In this document: positions 26,701-38,103 of the stretch, one piece after another | Position numbering within the stretch: the first letter of the stretch is position 1 | How the letters are laid out: the number at the start of each line of letters is the position of its first letter | Assembly (NCBI GenBank): GCA_938007965.1 | Contig: CALLMH010000035.1 | Location: 1-64,000 of the forward strand | Direction: 5' to 3' | Source: an uncultured Saprospiraceae bacterium | GTDB lineage: Bacteria > Bacteroidota > Bacteroidia > Chitinophagales > Saprospiraceae | DNA: 64,000 nt | Position numbers and translations under genes: made by a program | The notes under the pieces: model-generated | Databases searched by the model: none | Seen by the model: the letters and a program-made list of their open reading frames with translations, nothing else | What the model was told of the DNA's origin: nothing

Positions 26701-27998
26701 GGGTGTCCTTTTAGGATATTCTCCAATATTTCCCAGATCACAGGGTCTTTTCTATCTACCAATTTCTTAGCTGACTTTACTGTCTTTACGATACCTCTCT
26801 CGATCAATTTTCTAATCACGAAAGGTTTAAAAAGTTCCGCAGCCATACCTTTTGGAAGTCCACATTCGTGGATTTTCAGTGTCGGTCCTACTACGATTAC
26901 AGATCTACCAGAATAATCTACCCTTTTTCCGAGTAGGTTTTGTCTGAATCGACCTTGCTTTCCTTTAAGGATATCAGAAAGAGATTTTAAAGCTCTACCA
27001 CCTTCTGCCTTGACAGCATTCGATTTTCTAGAGTTATCAAAAAGAGAATCGACCGCTTCTTGAAGCATTCTTTTCTCATTTCTTAAGATTACTTCAGGAG
27101 CTTTGATCTCCAATAATCTCTTTAATCTATTGTTTCTGATGATTACCCTTCTGTATAAATCATTCAAATCAGAAGATGCAAATCTACCACCATCTAGAGG
27201 CACCAATGGTCTCAACTCTGGCGGTATTACAGGAAGGTATTGAATCACAGCCCATTCTGGTCTATTTTCGATTCTTGATTGGCCTTCTCTGAATGCTTCT
27301 ACGACTCTTAGTCTCTTAAGTGCTTCCGATTTTCTCTGCTGAGAAGTCTCGTTTGCAGCTTGGTGTCTAAGGTCATAAGATAACTGATCTAGCTCCAATC
27401 TTTCAAGTAGCGCTTTTACAGCTTCTGCACCCATCAATGCAATAAATTTAGTCGGATCTGTATCGTCCAACTGTTGGTTCTCTTGTGGAAGTGTGTCTAA
27501 TACTTCGAAGTACTCCTCCTCAGTAAGTAGATCCATCTTCGCTAATTCTCCTTCCTTGGCTCCTGGCTGTACTACTACATATCTCTCGTAGTATATGATT
27601 GTTTCCAATTTCTTAGAAGACAATCCTAATAGGTAACCTATCTTGTTAGGAAGTGATTTAAAAAACCATATGTGTACTACTGGCACAACCAATTTGATGT
27701 GTCCCATTCTCTCTCTTCTTACCTTTTTCTCGGTAACTTCAACTCCACATCTATCACATACGATACCTTTATATCTAATACGCTTGTACTTACCACAGTA
27801 ACACTCGTAATCTTTTACAGGACCAAAGATTCTTTCGCAGAAGAGACCGTCTCTTTCTGGCTTATAAGATCTATAGTTGATCGTTTCTGGTTTTAAAACC
27901 TCACCAAACGATCTTTCAAGGATATCATCCGGAGAACACAAGCTAATAGTGATTGTGTCAAACGGCTTCCTTGCATCAACATTCTTTTTAAATGGCAT
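23724..27998 (-). CDS. rpoC: RNA polymerase subunit beta'
   Basis: 1424 residues, the usual Bacteroidota length. Visible are the N-terminal zinc site ([23 protein letters not shown]), the catalytic metal-binding [15 protein letters not shown], and the second cysteine cluster ([17 protein letters not shown]). The trigger-loop region [21 protein letters not shown] is intact. It forms the active centre of RNA polymerase with beta. It lies 116 bases after rpoB in the same operon. The C-terminus ends in an acidic tail ([10 protein letters not shown]). Confidence 0.98.
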   Translation of the reverse strand: MPFKKNVDARKPFDTITISLCSPDDILERSFGEVLKPETINYRSYKPERDGLFCERIFGPVKDYECYCGKYKRIRYKGIVCDRCGVEVTEKKVRRERMGHIKLVVPVVHIWFFKSLPNKIGYLLGLSSKKLETIIYYERYVVVQPGAKEGELAKMDLLTEEEYFEVLDTLPQENQQLDDTDPTKFIALMGAEAVKALLERLELDQLSYDLRHQAANETSQQRKSEALKRLRVVEAFREGQSRIENRPEWAVIQYLPVIPPELRPLVPLDGGRFASSDLNDLYRRVIIRNNRLKRLLEIKAPEVILRNEKRMLQEAVDSLFDNSRKSNAVKAEGGRALKSLSDILKGKQGRFRQNLLGKRVDYSGRSVIVVGPTLKIHECGLPKGMAAELFKPFVIRKLIERGIVKTVKSAKKLVDRKDPVIWEILENILKGHPIMLNRAPTLHRLSIQAFQPTLVEGKAIQLHPLVCGAFNADFDGDQMAVHVPLSHAAILETQMLMLSAHNMLNPQDGSPILLPSQDMVLGLYYLTKPASPDDPAKGAGMKFYSSEEVIIAYNEGAVDLHAPIITKAMIEDEDGNLVNGRVETTVGRVLFNEARPEMVPFINELLTKKNLKKVISGIITRTDFSVTAKFLDLIKDMGFYWSFKGGLSFNLGDLIIPTVKEQTLIEAQDEVDEVWENYNMGLITGNERYNKVIDTWTKADSQITENLMKELAEHKGGFNSVYMMLDSGARGSKQQIKQLCGLRGLMAKPRKSGDTGGAIIENPILSNFLDGLSVLEYFISTHGARKGLADTALKTADAGYLTRRLVDVSQDVIIMEEDCDTLRGIDTLALKDNDAVVQKLSARIEGRFSLHNVLDPVTDEILVEAAEYITPQIARKIEDAGVEMVTIRSVLTCETKSGVCRKCYGKNLASGRIAETGDAVGIIAAQSIGEPGTQLTLRTFHVGGIASVSKQESSLESKFDAVIEFDNLKTVKDKDTNKNVVVSRSGEVRVKDPETGKLFTTLYIPYGSELFVKDKAKITKGEIVCQWDPFNAVIIAEDGGIAQFESVEEGLTYRVERDEQTGYAEKVVIESKNKKKIPMIKIVTPGGEELKSYNLPVGAYISIEDGADVKPGQTIVKIPRKLGGVQDITGGLPRVTELFEARNPSNPAVTAEIDGIVSFGKIKRGNREIFIEDEKTGQKKKYLVGLSKHILVQEGDFVRAGSQVSDGATSPLDILNIKGPFAVQSYLVNGVQEVYRSQGISINDKHIEVIVRQMMRRVQILDAGDTSFLEGEAVERVNFMEQNDWIYDKKVVEDAGGSEILKVGQLVSVRELREENSSLKRNDAKIVTARDAVSATSTTLLQGITRASLGVYSWISAASFQETTKVLSTAAIGAKVDFLTGLKENVIVGKNIPAGTGHKKFKNMIVTVKKPEPTMMIEEEEAAE

Positions 27999-28114
27999 AA
28001 TTCCCTATTTATAATGTTTCTGGAGTTTCGGTATTTACCTCGACTCCTAAGAATATTAAAAGTTGTTTTTGTAGAGCTTCCTCTACATACTCATCAGATT
28101 TCGATCCAATAAGA

Positions 28115-31100
28115 TTAGTCAAATTTCACATCAAGTGCTAAACCTCTCAGCTCATGCACCAATACATTAAATGACTCAGGTATACTTGGCTCTGGAAGAT
28201 TTTCACCTTTTACAATTGCCTCGTATGCTTTCGCTCTACCGATGATATCATCAGACTTGATCGTAAGAAGTTCTCTCAATACATTAGAGGCACCATATGC
28301 TTCCAATGCCCATACTTCCATCTCACCAAATCTCTGTCCACCAAACTGTGCTTTACCACCCAATGGTTGCTGAGTAATCAACGAGTAAGGTCCGATAGAT
28401 CTTGCGTGCATTTTATCATCGACCATGTGAGATAACTTAAGCATGTAGATTACACCTACAGTGGCTTGTTGGTGGAACTTATCACCTGTCTCTCCATCAT
28501 GCAGATACGTCTGACCAAGTGATGGTAAGTCTGCTTTTTCGCATTCTGCATCGATCTCTGCCATACTCGCTCCATCGAAGATAGGTGTAGCATATTTGAC
28601 ACCCATTTTCTTACCTGCCCATCCTAGCACTGTTTCGAAGATCTGACCCAAGTTCATCCTAGAAGGTACACCCAATGGATTCAATACGATATCTACTGGA
28701 GTTCCGTCATCAAGGAATGGCATATCTTCTTCTCTTACGATTCTAGATACGATACCCTTGTTTCCGTGTCTTCCGGCAAGCTTATCACCTACTTTCAGTT
28801 TTCTTTTCTTAGCCATGTAAACCTTTGCAAGCTTTAATACACCAGCTGGCAGCTCATCTCCAATAGAGATATTGAACTTTTCTCTTTTGTATTTACCTAC
28901 TTCTTCGTTTACTTTGATATTGTAGTTGTGGAGTAATCTTGCGATACTACCGTTCAATCCATCATCAGTCGTCCATCCCGTGTAATCCACCTGACTATAA
29001 TCGAGATCCTTAAGATCTTTGATGGCAAATTTCTTACCTTTCGAGATCAACTCCTCATTATAGATACTTCTTACACCTTGAGAAGTCTTACCTTTTATCA
29101 AGATCATCAACTTATCTACCAATATCGTCTTGAGCTCGTTGATAGCAATTGCATGCTTATCTTCTAACTTAGAGAGTAATTCTTTCTCCTGAACTTTCTG
29201 GAATTTATCCTTTTTAGCTCTTGCGAATAATCTCTTGCCGATGATTACACCTTTAGTAGATGGTGGCGCTTTCAATGATGCATCTTTTACATCACCCGCT
29301 TTATCACCGAAGATTGCTCTCAGTAGTTTTTCTTCTGGAGTTGGATCTGACTCTCCTTTTGGGGTAATCTTACCTATAAGTATATCTCCTTCACTTACCC
29401 AAGCTCCTACTCTGATGATACCGTTTTCATCCAAGTCTTTAGTAGCCTCTTCTGATACGTTAGGAATATCATTTGTCAACTCCTCTTCACCTAGCTTAGT
29501 ATCTCTGATGTCAATATCAAAGTTTTCTATATGTAGTGATGTGAATACATCCTCTTTTACAACTCTTTCTGAGAGTACGATCGCATCCTCAAAGTTGTAT
29601 CCTTTCCAAGGCATGAAGGCCACCATTAGGTTCTGACCCAATGCTAATTCTCCCTGCTCTGTTGCATATCCATCACAAAGAAGAGATCCTTTACTTACTC
29701 TCTTTCCTTTTGTAACGATAGGCTTAAGGTTTATACTCGTACCTTGATTCGTTCTTCTGAACTTCGTAAGGTTATATGTCTTAGTATTATCCTCGAAAGA
29801 TACTAACTGCTCTTCTTCAGTACGGTCATATCTAATTACGATTTTACTTGCATCTACATATTCTACGACACCGTCTCCTTCTGCATTGATGAGCATCCTA
29901 GAATCCTCAGCTACTTGCTTCTCAATACCTGTTCCTACGATTGGAGATCTAGGTTTTACACAAGGTACTGCCTGACGTTGCATGTTAGATCCCATTAAGG
30001 CTCTATTGGCATCATCATTCTCTAAAAACGGAATCAGTGAAGCTGACACACCAACAATTTGATTTGGTGCCACATCCATGTACTCGATATCTTTTGGCTC
30101 TAGTACAGGGAAGTCACCATGTTCTCTACATTTGATCTGATCCGTAAGGAATGCCCCTTTCTCATCTACTTCTGTATTCGCTTGGGCAATCTTTTTAAAA
30201 TCCTCACCTTCGGCGGACAGGTACTCCATTTCGTTATCGAAATTAAGCTTTCCATTTTCGACCTTTCTATATGGTGTCTCCAAGAATCCCATCTTGTTTA
30301 CCTTGGCCAATACACATAGCGTTGATATCAATCCAATGTTAGGTCCTTCTGGCGTCTCAATAGTACAAAGACGACCATAGTGAGAATAGTGAACATCTCT
30401 AACTTCGAAACCAGCCCTCTCTCTAGATAGTCCACCAGGTCCTAGAGCAGATATCCTTCTTTTATGGGTAATCTCAGACAACGGATTTGTTTGATCCAAA
30501 AACTGTGATAACTGTGATGTTCCGAAGAATGAGTTAATTACTGATGATAATGTTCTCGCATTAATCAAGTCGATAGGCGTGAATACTTCATTATCTCTTA
30601 CATTCATACGCTCTCTAATCGTTCTTGCCATTCTTGCAAGACCAACGCCAAACTGAGCGTACAATTGTTCTCCTACTGTTCTAATTCTTCTGTTAGATAG
30701 ATGATCGATATCATCTAATTCTGCCTTCTGATTGATGAGACTTACTAGATACTTCACGATAGCAATGATATCCTCTTTAGTTAATACTAGGGTATCACCA
30801 TTTACGCCCGCATCTAGTTTTCTATTGATCTTATATCTACCTACCTCACCGAGATTATATCTCTTATCTGAGAAGAATAGCTTATCGATAATACCTCTTG
30901 CAGTGTCCTCATCTGGTGGATCTGTACCTCTCAATTGTCTATAGATTTGAGTTACGGCTTCGATCTCAGAGGATGATGGATCCTTCTGTAGGGTATTGTA
31001 TATTATTGAATAATCTTCATCAAGATCTTCTTTTTGCAGAATTACTTTCTCTGCATTTGCCTCAAAGATCAATTCTATATTTTCCTCATCGAGAATTACA

Positions 31101-31936
31101 TCTCTTTCAAGGATAATTTCATTTCTCTCTATTGTAACTAATTCTCCCGTATCTTCATCTACGAAATCTTCAGTCCATTTTTTAAGCACTCTTGCCGCTA
31201 GTTTTCTACCGACAGCCTTCTTAAGTGTTTTTTTATCTGCATCTACTTCTTCAGCAAGATCAAATATGTTTAATATCTCTCTATCACTATCATATCCGAT
31301 AGCTCTTAATAAAGTAGTAACTGGGAATTTCTTCTTTCTGTCAATGTATGCGTACATCACAGAGTTAATATCAGTAGCAAATTCCATCCAAGCACCTTTG
31401 AAAGGTATTACTCTAGCAGAGTAAATCTTAGTACCGTTAGGGTGGAAGTTTTGACTAAAAAATACACCTGGAGATCTATGTAATTGAGATACTACTACTC
31501 TCTCGGCTCCATTTACTACGAATGTACCTCTTGGTGTCATGTATGGAATATTTCCTAGAAATACATCCTGTACGATTGTTTGGAAATCTACGTGCTCCTC
31601 GTCATTACAAGATAATCTAAGCTTAGCTTTGAGGGGTACACTGTATGTAAGACCTCTTTGCATACACTCTTCGATACTGTATCTTGGAGGATCAACAAAA
31701 TAATCTAAAAATTCTAATACGAATATATTTCTCGCATCAGTGATTGGGAAATTTTCTTGGAACACTCTAAATAAACCCTCATTTCCTCTATTTTCTGGAG
31801 TCGTCTCAAGCTGAAAGAACTCTTTAAAAGATTTAAGTTGAATTTCGAGTAAATCTGGATAATTATCTTCCAATTTCATTTTACCGAAATTGTGCCTTAA
31901 TGCTCCAGCATTGGTAACTATGTCGTTAGATGCCAT
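28115..31936 (-). CDS. rpoB: RNA polymerase subunit beta
   Basis: 1273 residues. The rifampicin pocket is present: [23 protein letters not shown] with [21 protein letters not shown]. The C-terminal [15 protein letters not shown] and [24 protein letters not shown]-type region is intact. With beta' it forms the catalytic core of transcription. At the key rifampicin positions I see the usual sensitive residues. It follows rplL after 286 bases that hold a strong hairpin. Confidence 0.98.
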   Translation of the reverse strand: MASNDIVTNAGALRHNFGKMKLEDNYPDLLEIQLKSFKEFFQLETTPENRGNEGLFRVFQENFPITDARNIFVLEFLDYFVDPPRYSIEECMQRGLTYSVPLKAKLRLSCNDEEHVDFQTIVQDVFLGNIPYMTPRGTFVVNGAERVVVSQLHRSPGVFFSQNFHPNGTKIYSARVIPFKGAWMEFATDINSVMYAYIDRKKKFPVTTLLRAIGYDSDREILNIFDLAEEVDADKKTLKKAVGRKLAARVLKKWTEDFVDEDTGELVTIERNEIILERDVILDEENIELIFEANAEKVILQKEDLDEDYSIIYNTLQKDPSSSEIEAVTQIYRQLRGTDPPDEDTARGIIDKLFFSDKRYNLGEVGRYKINRKLDAGVNGDTLVLTKEDIIAIVKYLVSLINQKAELDDIDHLSNRRIRTVGEQLYAQFGVGLARMARTIRERMNVRDNEVFTPIDLINARTLSSVINSFFGTSQLSQFLDQTNPLSEITHKRRISALGPGGLSRERAGFEVRDVHYSHYGRLCTIETPEGPNIGLISTLCVLAKVNKMGFLETPYRKVENGKLNFDNEMEYLSAEGEDFKKIAQANTEVDEKGAFLTDQIKCREHGDFPVLEPKDIEYMDVAPNQIVGVSASLIPFLENDDANRALMGSNMQRQAVPCVKPRSPIVGTGIEKQVAEDSRMLINAEGDGVVEYVDASKIVIRYDRTEEEQLVSFEDNTKTYNLTKFRRTNQGTSINLKPIVTKGKRVSKGSLLCDGYATEQGELALGQNLMVAFMPWKGYNFEDAIVLSERVVKEDVFTSLHIENFDIDIRDTKLGEEELTNDIPNVSEEATKDLDENGIIRVGAWVSEGDILIGKITPKGESDPTPEEKLLRAIFGDKAGDVKDASLKAPPSTKGVIIGKRLFARAKKDKFQKVQEKELLSKLEDKHAIAINELKTILVDKLMILIKGKTSQGVRSIYNEELISKGKKFAIKDLKDLDYSQVDYTGWTTDDGLNGSIARLLHNYNIKVNEEVGKYKREKFNISIGDELPAGVLKLAKVYMAKKRKLKVGDKLAGRHGNKGIVSRIVREEDMPFLDDGTPVDIVLNPLGVPSRMNLGQIFETVLGWAGKKMGVKYATPIFDGASMAEIDAECEKADLPSLGQTYLHDGETGDKFHQQATVGVIYMLKLSHMVDDKMHARSIGPYSLITQQPLGGKAQFGGQRFGEMEVWALEAYGASNVLRELLTIKSDDIIGRAKAYEAIVKGENLPEPSIPESFNVLVHELRGLALDVKFD

Positions 31937-32124
31937 CCGATTGCGTTTAAAAGTGAGTTACTGGTGTAATAGTCACACCAAAATAAGTTTGCAAAGCGAT
32001 TATTAATCGATACATTCACTATTAGATATTCAGATTAAATCTGGTATCACTGAAAATAATCTTTGATCGTGTGCATGAATGTGGGAACACGCGAATATTT
32101 CGATCATCTTCAGAAAACAACAAT

Positions 32125-32158
32125 AGGCTTAACCCAAACTTTCGTAAGGGTTAAGCCT
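32125..32158. terminator. Strong hairpin between rplL and rpoB
   Basis: AGGCTTAACCC (32125-32135) and GGGTTAAGCCT (32148-32158) form a perfect 11-bp stem with a 12-base loop, 65 bases past rplL. There is no clear U run on the minus strand, so it may be a partial terminator or processing site that sets the ratio of ribosomal protein to polymerase mRNA. Confidence 0.55.
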
Positions 32159-32222
32159 TTAATGTTATATAATATTTGAACTTTTAGGTTCTGTCATTAA
32201 AGATTTTAGTTATAAGTTAGAA

Positions 32223-32600
32223 TTACTTTAATTCTACCTCCGCACCAGCACCTTCAAGAGCTGCTTTGATTGATTCAGCCTCAGCTTTATCAACACCTTC
32301 TTTGATTACTGCAGGAGCTGAATCAACTAGTTCTTTAGCTTCTTTCAATCCTACTCCTAGAAGATTTTTGACTTCTTTTACAACACCTAACTTAGCTGCT
32401 CCAGCAGAGTTTAGCATGATATCAAATGAAGTTTTTTCTTCAGCTGCAGCTTCTCCGCCGCCAGCTCCACCTGCTGCTACAGCTACTGCTGCCGCTGCTG
32501 GTTCGATTCCGTATTCCTCCTTTAGTATATCAGCTAATTCACTAACTTCTTTTACTGTAAGGTTTACTAATTTTTCTGCAAAGTCTTTTAAGTCTGCCAT
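32223..32600 (-). CDS. rplL: Ribosomal protein L7/L12
   Basis: 125 residues. N-terminal dimer domain ([21 protein letters not shown]), the alanine/glycine hinge ([15 protein letters not shown]), and the C-terminal factor-binding domain ([20 protein letters not shown]). It forms the ribosome stalk that recruits elongation factors. It lies 89 bases after rplJ, as in other bacteria. Confidence 0.98.
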   Translation of the reverse strand: MADLKDFAEKLVNLTVKEVSELADILKEEYGIEPAAAAVAVAAGGAGGGEAAAEEKTSFDIMLNSAGAAKLGVVKEVKNLLGVGLKEAKELVDSAPAVIKEGVDKAEAESIKAALEGAGAEVELK

Positions 32601-32689
32601 TTTAAATGGATTTTAATTTTTAATAATTACAATTTTAATAATAGATGAGCGGATCCGCGTGGAAGCTGCTTTTCCAGCTCGGTTTTTTC

Positions 32690-33217
32690 TTAACCTCTTT
32701 CTTCAAGAGTTTTAAGAATGCCTGCGATAGTACCACCGCTACTCTTAAGAGCAGAGATAACATTTTTCGCTGGCGATTGTAACAATCCTATAATCTCACC
32801 TACTAATTCATCCTTAGATTTCAGAGTAGATAATATATCTAGTTGATCATCTCCTATGAAGATGTCGCTATCAATGTAAGCCGCTTTTAATACTGGCTTC
32901 TCGAAACTCTTTCTGAATTCCTTGATAACTTTTGCTGGTGCATTACCTGTATCCGCGAAGAATACTGTAGTAGGTCCTGCAAGAACATCGTATAGTCCTT
33001 CGAATCCTGCGGCCATGTCACCTGTTGCTTCCATTGCTTTTTGAGCAAGGGTATTTTTTACAACTTTCACTTCGATACCTTTCTCAAAGCATGTTCTTCT
33101 GAGCTTATTTACTTGCTCTACTGTAAGTGTAGAAGAGTCAGCAAAGTAAAAATATTGGCTCTCGCTAAATTTTACTTTTAGGTCTTCTATAACTTGCGTT
33201 TTTTCTGATCTTGTCAT
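32690..33217 (-). CDS. rplJ: Ribosomal protein L10
   Basis: 175 residues. The N-terminal rRNA-binding part includes SEKTQVIEDLKVKFSESQYFYFADSS-type residues and VVKNTLAQKAME; the C-terminal helix that carries L7/L12 dimers follows. It is the base of the stalk. It sits between rplA and rplL, with 23 bases to rplA. The L10-L12 complex usually represses its own mRNA, but I did not find a marked leader structure. Confidence 0.97.
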   Translation of the reverse strand: MTRSEKTQVIEDLKVKFSESQYFYFADSSTLTVEQVNKLRRTCFEKGIEVKVVKNTLAQKAMEATGDMAAGFEGLYDVLAGPTTVFFADTGNAPAKVIKEFRKSFEKPVLKAAYIDSDIFIGDDQLDILSTLKSKDELVGEIIGLLQSPAKNVISALKSSGGTIAGILKTLEERG

Positions 33218-33240
33218 TTCAGCTTGTTTTTAGAAAAAGG

Positions 33241-33936
33241 TTAATCAATAATTGTCTTAGTATCTATCTTAATCCCTGGACTCATTGTAGATGCCGCAGT
33301 TACAGATTTCATATAGACACCTTTAGCAGTTGCAGGTTTCATCTTATTGATAGTACTGAGCAATTCTTGAGCATTTTCAGCTAACTTCTCAGGAGTAAAT
33401 GAGACTCTTCCTATTGAGGAATGAATAATTCCATACTTATCTACTCTAAAGGCAATTTTACCACCCTTCACATCTTGAACAGCTGCCCCTACATTTGGAG
33501 TCACAGTACCTGTCTTCGGATTCGGCATAAGACCTCTAGGACCTAAGATTCTACCTACTCTACCTACTTGTGCCATTGTATTAGGCATTGCTATAATAAC
33601 GTCAACATCAGTCCATCCTTTCTGGATTTTTTGGATATATTCATCTAGACCTGCGTAATCAGCACCAGCATCTAATGCTTCTTGCTCTTTATCAGGTGTA
33701 CACAATACCAATACTGTTTTTGACTTACCAGTTCCATTGGGCAATGTTACTGTTCCTCTGATCGCTTGATCAGCTTTTCTAGGGTCAACTCCTAATCTGA
33801 TGTGCAGATCTACAGAAGCGTCAAATTTAGTGAGATTCACAGCTTTGACGGTCTTCATAGCCTCTACAACAGAATAAAGTTTTTCCGCCTCATACTTATC
33901 AGCGATTGACCTTTTCTTTTTGCTAAGTTTAGCCAT
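33241..33936 (-). CDS. rplA: Ribosomal protein L1
   Basis: 231 residues. Typical segments are [32 protein letters not shown], and the signature [21 protein letters not shown]1 lies at the tRNA exit site of the 50S subunit and often represses the rplK-rplA mRNA. It lies 86 bases after rplK. Confidence 0.98.
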   Translation of the reverse strand: MAKLSKKKRSIADKYEAEKLYSVVEAMKTVKAVNLTKFDASVDLHIRLGVDPRKADQAIRGTVTLPNGTGKSKTVLVLCTPDKEQEALDAGADYAGLDEYIQKIQKGWTDVDVIIAMPNTMAQVGRVGRILGPRGLMPNPKTGTVTPNVGAAVQDVKGGKIAFRVDKYGIIHSSIGRVSFTPEKLAENAQELLSTINKMKPATAKGVYMKSVTAASTMSPGIKIDTKTIID

Positions 33937-34022
33937 ATTTAAAATATTTGAGGTATTAACGATAGCCTATTATAATAAGAACTACCTCCCTACCAGTTTA
34001 ATAATTATTAGTTAGACACTAA

Positions 34023-34484
34023 TTAATCTTCACTTTCTTCAGAAGCACCCCATGGTGGAGTACCGCTCATCGTAAGACCCATACTTCTTGCAGTACCCGC
34101 TACCATCTTCATAGCTGATTCTATCTTGAAAGCATTTAGATCTTCCATTTTACTTTCCGCGATCGTTTTAACTTGATCCCAAGTCACAGATCCAACTTTT
34201 ACTCTGTTAGATTCTGGCGATCCTTTTTTTAGCTTTGCAACTTCCATTAATTGTATTGCAGCTGGAGTAGTCTTGATTACAAAATCAAATGACTTATCTT
34301 TATATACTGTAATAACAACTGGAACAATCTGTCCTTGTTTTTCTTGGGTCTTAGCATTGAATCTTTTACAAAATTCCATGATATTCAAACCCTTAGCACC
34401 CAACGCAGGACCTACTGGTGGTGATGGATTAGCTTGTCCACCCTTCACCTGCAACTTTACGAAACCTTCTATTTCCTTTGCCAT
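34023..34484 (-). CDS. rplK: Ribosomal protein L11
   Basis: 153 residues, a few more than the common 141-147, from a short acidic tail (GASEESED). The N-terminal domain reads [21 protein letters not shown] and the rRNA-binding C-terminal domain holds [10 protein letters not shown]. It forms the GTPase-associated centre with L10 and L12. It is 107 bases after nusG. Confidence 0.97.
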   Translation of the reverse strand: MAKEIEGFVKLQVKGGQANPSPPVGPALGAKGLNIMEFCKRFNAKTQEKQGQIVPVVITVYKDKSFDFVIKTTPAAIQLMEVAKLKKGSPESNRVKVGSVTWDQVKTIAESKMEDLNAFKIESAMKMVAGTARSMGLTMSGTPPWGASEESED

Positions 34485-34591
34485 TTCTTGTTATTCTAAA
34501 CTATTGATAAAATTATGACCGTCATTTGTATTTGCAGATTATTTCAGGGAAGCTTGAAACAGAAATTCTTCAAATACACGATTTATATGGT

Positions 34592-35140
34592 CTATGTTTG
34601 TTTTTCAACTTGCATAAAGTTAAGCTCAACCTCGGTACCTCGACCGAAAATCTTCACAATAACTGTAAGCTTCTTTTTTTCTTCGTTTACCTCTTTTACA
34701 TCTCCTACAAAGTCATTGAAAGGTCCATCAATGATCTTTATAGTCTCTCCAACTAAGTATGGCTCTATCATAGCCTCTACTAGATCTTGAGAATCATCCA
34801 CCTTACCTAGCATTCTATTTGCTTCAGACTGCTGCATTGGTATAGGATTATTTCTTCCTAAAAAGTGGATTACATTTGTCATTCCTGAAAGAGTCTGTAT
34901 GATCTCCCCAGAAAACTTTGATGGATAAGCTTCAACTAGGATATAACCTGGAAGAATATTTCTCTCCATAATTACTTTCTTACCATTTCTGATCTTATAT
35001 ACTTTCTCAGAAGGTACGAGTATCTGCGTGACGAAATCGCCCCAGCCACTTCTTTGAATTTCAAGTTCCATACGTTCCTTGATCTTCTTTTCTTTACCAC
35101 TTATTACTCTGAGAGAGTACCATCTTCTTTCTTCTTCCAT
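34592..35140 (-). CDS. nusG: Transcription elongation factor NusG
   Basis: 182 residues. The NGN domain starts RRWYSLRVISGKEKKIKERM and includes ILPGYILVEA. The C-terminal KOW domain has GETIKIIDGPFNDFVGDVKEVN. NusG links RNA polymerase to Rho or to ribosomal S10. It starts seven bases after secE, so the two are co-translated. The NGN domain has the usual length, unlike the LoaP/UpxY paralogues. Confidence 0.97.
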   Translation of the reverse strand: MEEERRWYSLRVISGKEKKIKERMELEIQRSGWGDFVTQILVPSEKVYKIRNGKKVIMERNILPGYILVEAYPSKFSGEIIQTLSGMTNVIHFLGRNNPIPMQQSEANRMLGKVDDSQDLVEAMIEPYLVGETIKIIDGPFNDFVGDVKEVNEEKKKLTVIVKIFGRGTEVELNFMQVEKQT

Positions 35141-35147
35141 GGCTTAT

Positions 35148-35342
35148 TTATTGAGCTAGCGAATAAATAAACTTTAATGACTGGTTTGAAACAGTATCAA
35201 GTCCGAAGACTACTAATGCAAATATTATTGAAGCAACAATAACTAGTACTGCATTTGATGTAAGCTCAGACCATGTAGGCCAAGTCACGTTGTGTACAAG
35301 TTCGTTGTAGCTTTCTTTAATATACAAGAAAAAATCATTCAT
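35148..35342 (-). CDS. secE: Preprotein translocase subunit SecE
   Basis: 64 residues with one membrane helix near the C-terminus (AVLVIVASIIFALVVFGLD), preceded by the amphipathic ESYNELVHNVTWPTWSEL, the SecE signature. It stabilises SecY. It has the short single-helix form typical outside Gammaproteobacteria. It sits between tRNA-Trp and nusG. Confidence 0.95.
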   Translation of the reverse strand: MNDFFLYIKESYNELVHNVTWPTWSELTSNAVLVIVASIIFALVVFGLDTVSNQSLKFIYSLAQ

Positions 35343-35404
35343 GTTATATATGTTTATAAAATCGATTCAACTATTGATTTCGATTTCAGATAAAACCTAT
35401 TTGG

Positions 35405-35477
35405 CAGGGGAGACAGGACTCGAACCTGCAACTTGCGGTTTTGGAGACCGCTGCTCTACCAATTGAACTACTCCCCT
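35405..35477 (-). tRNA. tRNA-Trp (CCA)
   Basis: 73 bases. Acceptor arms AGGGGAG/CTCCCCT pair perfectly with discriminator G. The anticodon loop in the stem GCGGT..ACCGC gives CCA. It lies between tuf and secE, its usual place in Bacteroidota. Confidence 0.96.
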
Positions 35478-35584
35478 TTCTGATTAAATATATCTGCATG
35501 AATATCACGTAGATATGTTTAACCAAAAAAATATTGAAGACATATTGAAGTATTCTTTAATACAACATTCTTCAATATGAAAAA

Positions 35585-35612
35585 TTAAGCACCCGAAAAA
35601 TCGGATGCTTAA
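35585..35612 (-). terminator. Hairpin after tuf
   Basis: 12-bp arms 35585-35596 and 35601-35612 with one G-U wobble on the minus strand and a four-base loop, followed on that strand by a short U run. It lies 44 bases past the tuf stop, before tRNA-Trp. Confidence 0.75.
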
Positions 35613-35655
35613 TTTATATTCTAAGCTTGATATATCTTATAAAAGATAGTAGCTA

Positions 35656-36852
35656 TTAATCTAGTATTTCAGTTACTTGACCTGCACCTACGGTTCTACC
35701 ACCTTCTCTAATTGCAAATCTAAGTCCTTTATCCATGGCAATAGGATTGATAAGTTTCACTTCAAGTGTAACGTTATCACCTGGCATTACCATTTCTACT
35801 CCACCTGGAAGAGATACATCACCAGTTACGTCAGTTGTTCTGAAGTAAAACTGTGGTCTATATCCATTAAAGAATGGAGTGTGACGTCCACCTTCATCTT
35901 TTCCTAGCACGTATACTTCACATTTGAAGTGAGAGTGTGGAGTTACAGAACCTGGCTTACAGATTACCATTCCTCTCTTGATATCAGTTTTTTCAATACC
36001 TCTAAGAAGTAGACCAGCATTATCACCAGCTTCTCCTCTATCAAGTATCTTTCTAAACATCTCAACTCCTGTACATGTAGAAGTCAATGCTTTCTCACCT
36101 GGAGCTTGCATACCGATGATCTCAACTGGATCTGCAGTATTGATTACTCCTCTTTCGATTCTACCTGTAGCAACTGTTCCTCTACCTGTGATTGAGAATA
36201 CATCCTCGATAGGCATTAGGAAAGGCATATCTACATCTCTTACTGGCTCAGGAATATCTTTATCCACCGCTGCCATGAGTTCCATAATTTGTTTTGCAGC
36301 ATCAGCATCTCCTTCAAGAGCTTTAAGTGCAGAACCTTGAATGATAGATGCATTGTCACCATCAAACTTATACTGATCTAGAAGCTCTCTAACTTCCATC
36401 TCTACTAATTCTAGCATTTCTGGATCGTCAACAAGATCTACTTTATTCATGAATACTACAATCTGTGGTACACCTACTTGTCTACAAAGCAATATGTGCT
36501 CTCTTGTCTGAGGCATAGGACCATCTGTAGCCGCAACTACTAGTATAGCACCATCCATCTGAGCCGCACCCGTTACCATGTTTTTTACGTAATCTGCGTG
36601 ACCAGGACAATCTACGTGAGCGTAGTGTCTGTTCTCAGTTTCGTACTCAACGTGAGCAGTGTTAATTGTAATACCTCTTTCTTTTTCTTCTGGAGCTGAA
36701 TCGATAGAGTCATAACTCATCTTTTCTGATCCATTTGCCTCAGCTAATACGTAAGTGATTGCTGCGGTTAGTGTCGTTTTACCATGATCCACGTGGCCGA
36801 TCGTACCGACATTCACGTGAGGCTTGGTCCGTTGAAAAGTTTCTTTAGCCAT
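35656..36852 (-). CDS. tuf: Elongation factor Tu
   Basis: 398 residues. GTPase motifs are [21 protein letters not shown] and NKVDLVDD. Effector region [13 protein letters not shown] is standard, and the C-terminal barrel ends [13 protein letters not shown]. It brings aminoacyl-tRNA to the ribosome. It lies between tRNA-Thr(GGT) and tRNA-Trp. Confidence 0.99.
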   Translation of the reverse strand: MAKETFQRTKPHVNVGTIGHVDHGKTTLTAAITYVLAEANGSEKMSYDSIDSAPEEKERGITINTAHVEYETENRHYAHVDCPGHADYVKNMVTGAAQMDGAILVVAATDGPMPQTREHILLCRQVGVPQIVVFMNKVDLVDDPEMLELVEMEVRELLDQYKFDGDNASIIQGSALKALEGDADAAKQIMELMAAVDKDIPEPVRDVDMPFLMPIEDVFSITGRGTVATGRIERGVINTADPVEIIGMQAPGEKALTSTCTGVEMFRKILDRGEAGDNAGLLLRGIEKTDIKRGMVICKPGSVTPHSHFKCEVYVLGKDEGGRHTPFFNGYRPQFYFRTTDVTGDVSLPGGVEMVMPGDNVTLEVKLINPIAMDKGLRFAIREGGRTVGAGQVTEILD

Positions 36853-36913
36853 TGGATAACTGTTTAGTAAAAGTTAAAAATTATATAATAAAAATTTATT
36901 CCGTGTAATCTTG

Positions 36914-36985
36914 AGCCGATGAAGGGATTTGAACCCCCGACCCCGTCCTTACCATGGACGTGCTCTACCCCTGAGCTACATCGGC
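36914..36985 (-). tRNA. tRNA-Thr (GGT)
   Basis: 72 bases. Acceptor arms GCCGATG/CATCGGC, discriminator T. Anticodon stem CGTCC/GGACG with loop ATGGTAA gives GGT. It is the last of four tRNAs before tuf. Confidence 0.95.
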
Positions 36986-37035
36986 CTAAAATAGTTTAGC
37001 CACAAAGTAGATTTGGTTAAGAGTAACATATATTG

Positions 37036-37108
37036 AGCGGGAGACGAGACTCGAACCCGCGACCCTCAGCTTGGAAGGCTGATGCTCTACCAACTGAGCT
37101 ACTCCCGC
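37036..37108 (-). tRNA. tRNA-Gly (TCC)
   Basis: 73 bases. Acceptor arms GCGGGAG/CTCCCGC. Anticodon stem TCAGC/GCTGA with loop CTTCCAA gives TCC. Confidence 0.95.
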
Positions 37109-37135
37109 TTATTAAAATTACCTTTTGTGAATGTG

Positions 37136-37217
37136 TGGGGGTGGTAGGATTCGAACCTACTCAGCCTAAGCACAGGATTTACAGTCCTGCCCACCTCTCC
37201 CACTGTGGCGCACCCCC
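37136..37217 (-). tRNA. tRNA-Tyr (GTA)
   Basis: 82 bases with a long variable arm. Acceptor arms GGGGGTG/CACCCCC, discriminator A. Anticodon stem CAGGA/TCCTG with loop CTGTAAA gives GTA. Confidence 0.95.
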
Positions 37218-37240
37218 ATACTTTTATTCACAAAAAAGTG

Positions 37241-37314
37241 AGCCGATGGAGGGATTCGAACCCCCGACCCGCTGATTACAAATCAGCTGCTCTGGCCAAC
37301 TGAGCTACATCGGC
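37241..37314 (-). tRNA. tRNA-Thr (TGT)
   Basis: 74 bases. Acceptor arms GCCGATG/CATCGGC. Anticodon stem GCTGA/TCAGC with loop TTTGTAA gives TGT. It is the first of the cluster in transcription order. Confidence 0.95.
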
Positions 37315-37470
37315 AAATGTATTATTTCAAGCTTAATTTCAAATCATTATCTGAAAAGCGTTGCAAAAGTAATACAAATATTTCAATTGAAAAACATTTC
37401 TCTCAAAAAAGGTTGACAAATTTGTACATTTCTCCTCATCGTCGTACATGTATCATATCAAACAAAATAA

Positions 37471-37514
37471 AAAGAGCCATTAACTATAATTCAACTAATA
37501 ATTAATGGCTCTTT
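37471..37514 (-). terminator. Terminator after hpf
   Basis: AAAGAGCCATTAA (37471-37483) and TTAATGGCTCTTT (37502-37514) pair perfectly over 13 bp, followed on the minus strand by a U-rich tail. It lies 40 bases past the hpf stop and separates hpf from the tRNA cluster. Confidence 0.85.
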
Positions 37515-37553
37515 ATTTATTTTTGCGCAATTTATTTACATTGCTCCGCAGAA

Positions 37554-37850
37554 TTAATTCCCTTGCTTCTCTTTATACTTTTTTAATTGTCGCTCTAAGC
37601 TTGATGTACATTCATCAACCGCCGCTTCGAAAGTCTTATCCTCTGCCTTGGATACTAATATTTTGCCAGGGACTGACACAGTGACTTCTACCACTTTATC
37701 TTTTACCTGTCCTGAATTCTCTAATTTTAAATAGACTGAACTCTTTGTAATTCTATTGTAGAATTTATCAAGCTTCCCCATTTTGGATTCAATAAATCCT
37801 TTCAATTTATTATCTGCGCTAAAACCTACGTTATTAATAGTTACACTCAT
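37554..37850 (-). CDS. hpf: Ribosome hibernation factor (HPF/RaiA, short form)
   Basis: 98 residues, the short HPF/YfiA form without the long C-terminal dimer domain. Typical order: strand MSVTINNVGFSADNKLKGFI, helix KMGKLDKFYNRI, strand with KVVEVTVSVPGK, then a helix AAVDECTSSLERQLKKYKEK rich in basic residues. Such proteins bind the 30S decoding site in stationary phase. It lies downstream of the Xer recombinase gene with a gap of 253 bases. Confidence 0.88.
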   Translation of the reverse strand: MSVTINNVGFSADNKLKGFIESKMGKLDKFYNRITKSSVYLKLENSGQVKDKVVEVTVSVPGKILVSKAEDKTFEAAVDECTSSLERQLKKYKEKQGN

Positions 37851-38103
37851 ATATCTATAAATTTTGATTATAACAACAAATTAGTTCAATTGGGTGAATA
37901 AAGCAAATCAAATAAATAGAAAAGTATATTTAATTACGTATTGAATTGGTACTCTTCTTATTACCGATTATTTTAAAATAAAGATATTTTTCGCAGAATC
38001 ATCATAATACCAATAAAGCGAAAATTAGTATTTTAAAATAACCAGTAGCCATGCTATTCGGTTAGATCAGAAGTTTCTAATTCATTCCTTAGTATGCAAG
38101 GTA

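Noticed and set aside
37033-37275. An 80-codon plus-strand frame with DSNPRPSAWKADALPTELL-like text
   Set aside because: It runs across tRNA-Gly and tRNA-Tyr in antisense. Such frames are a well-known annotation artefact of tRNA genes.
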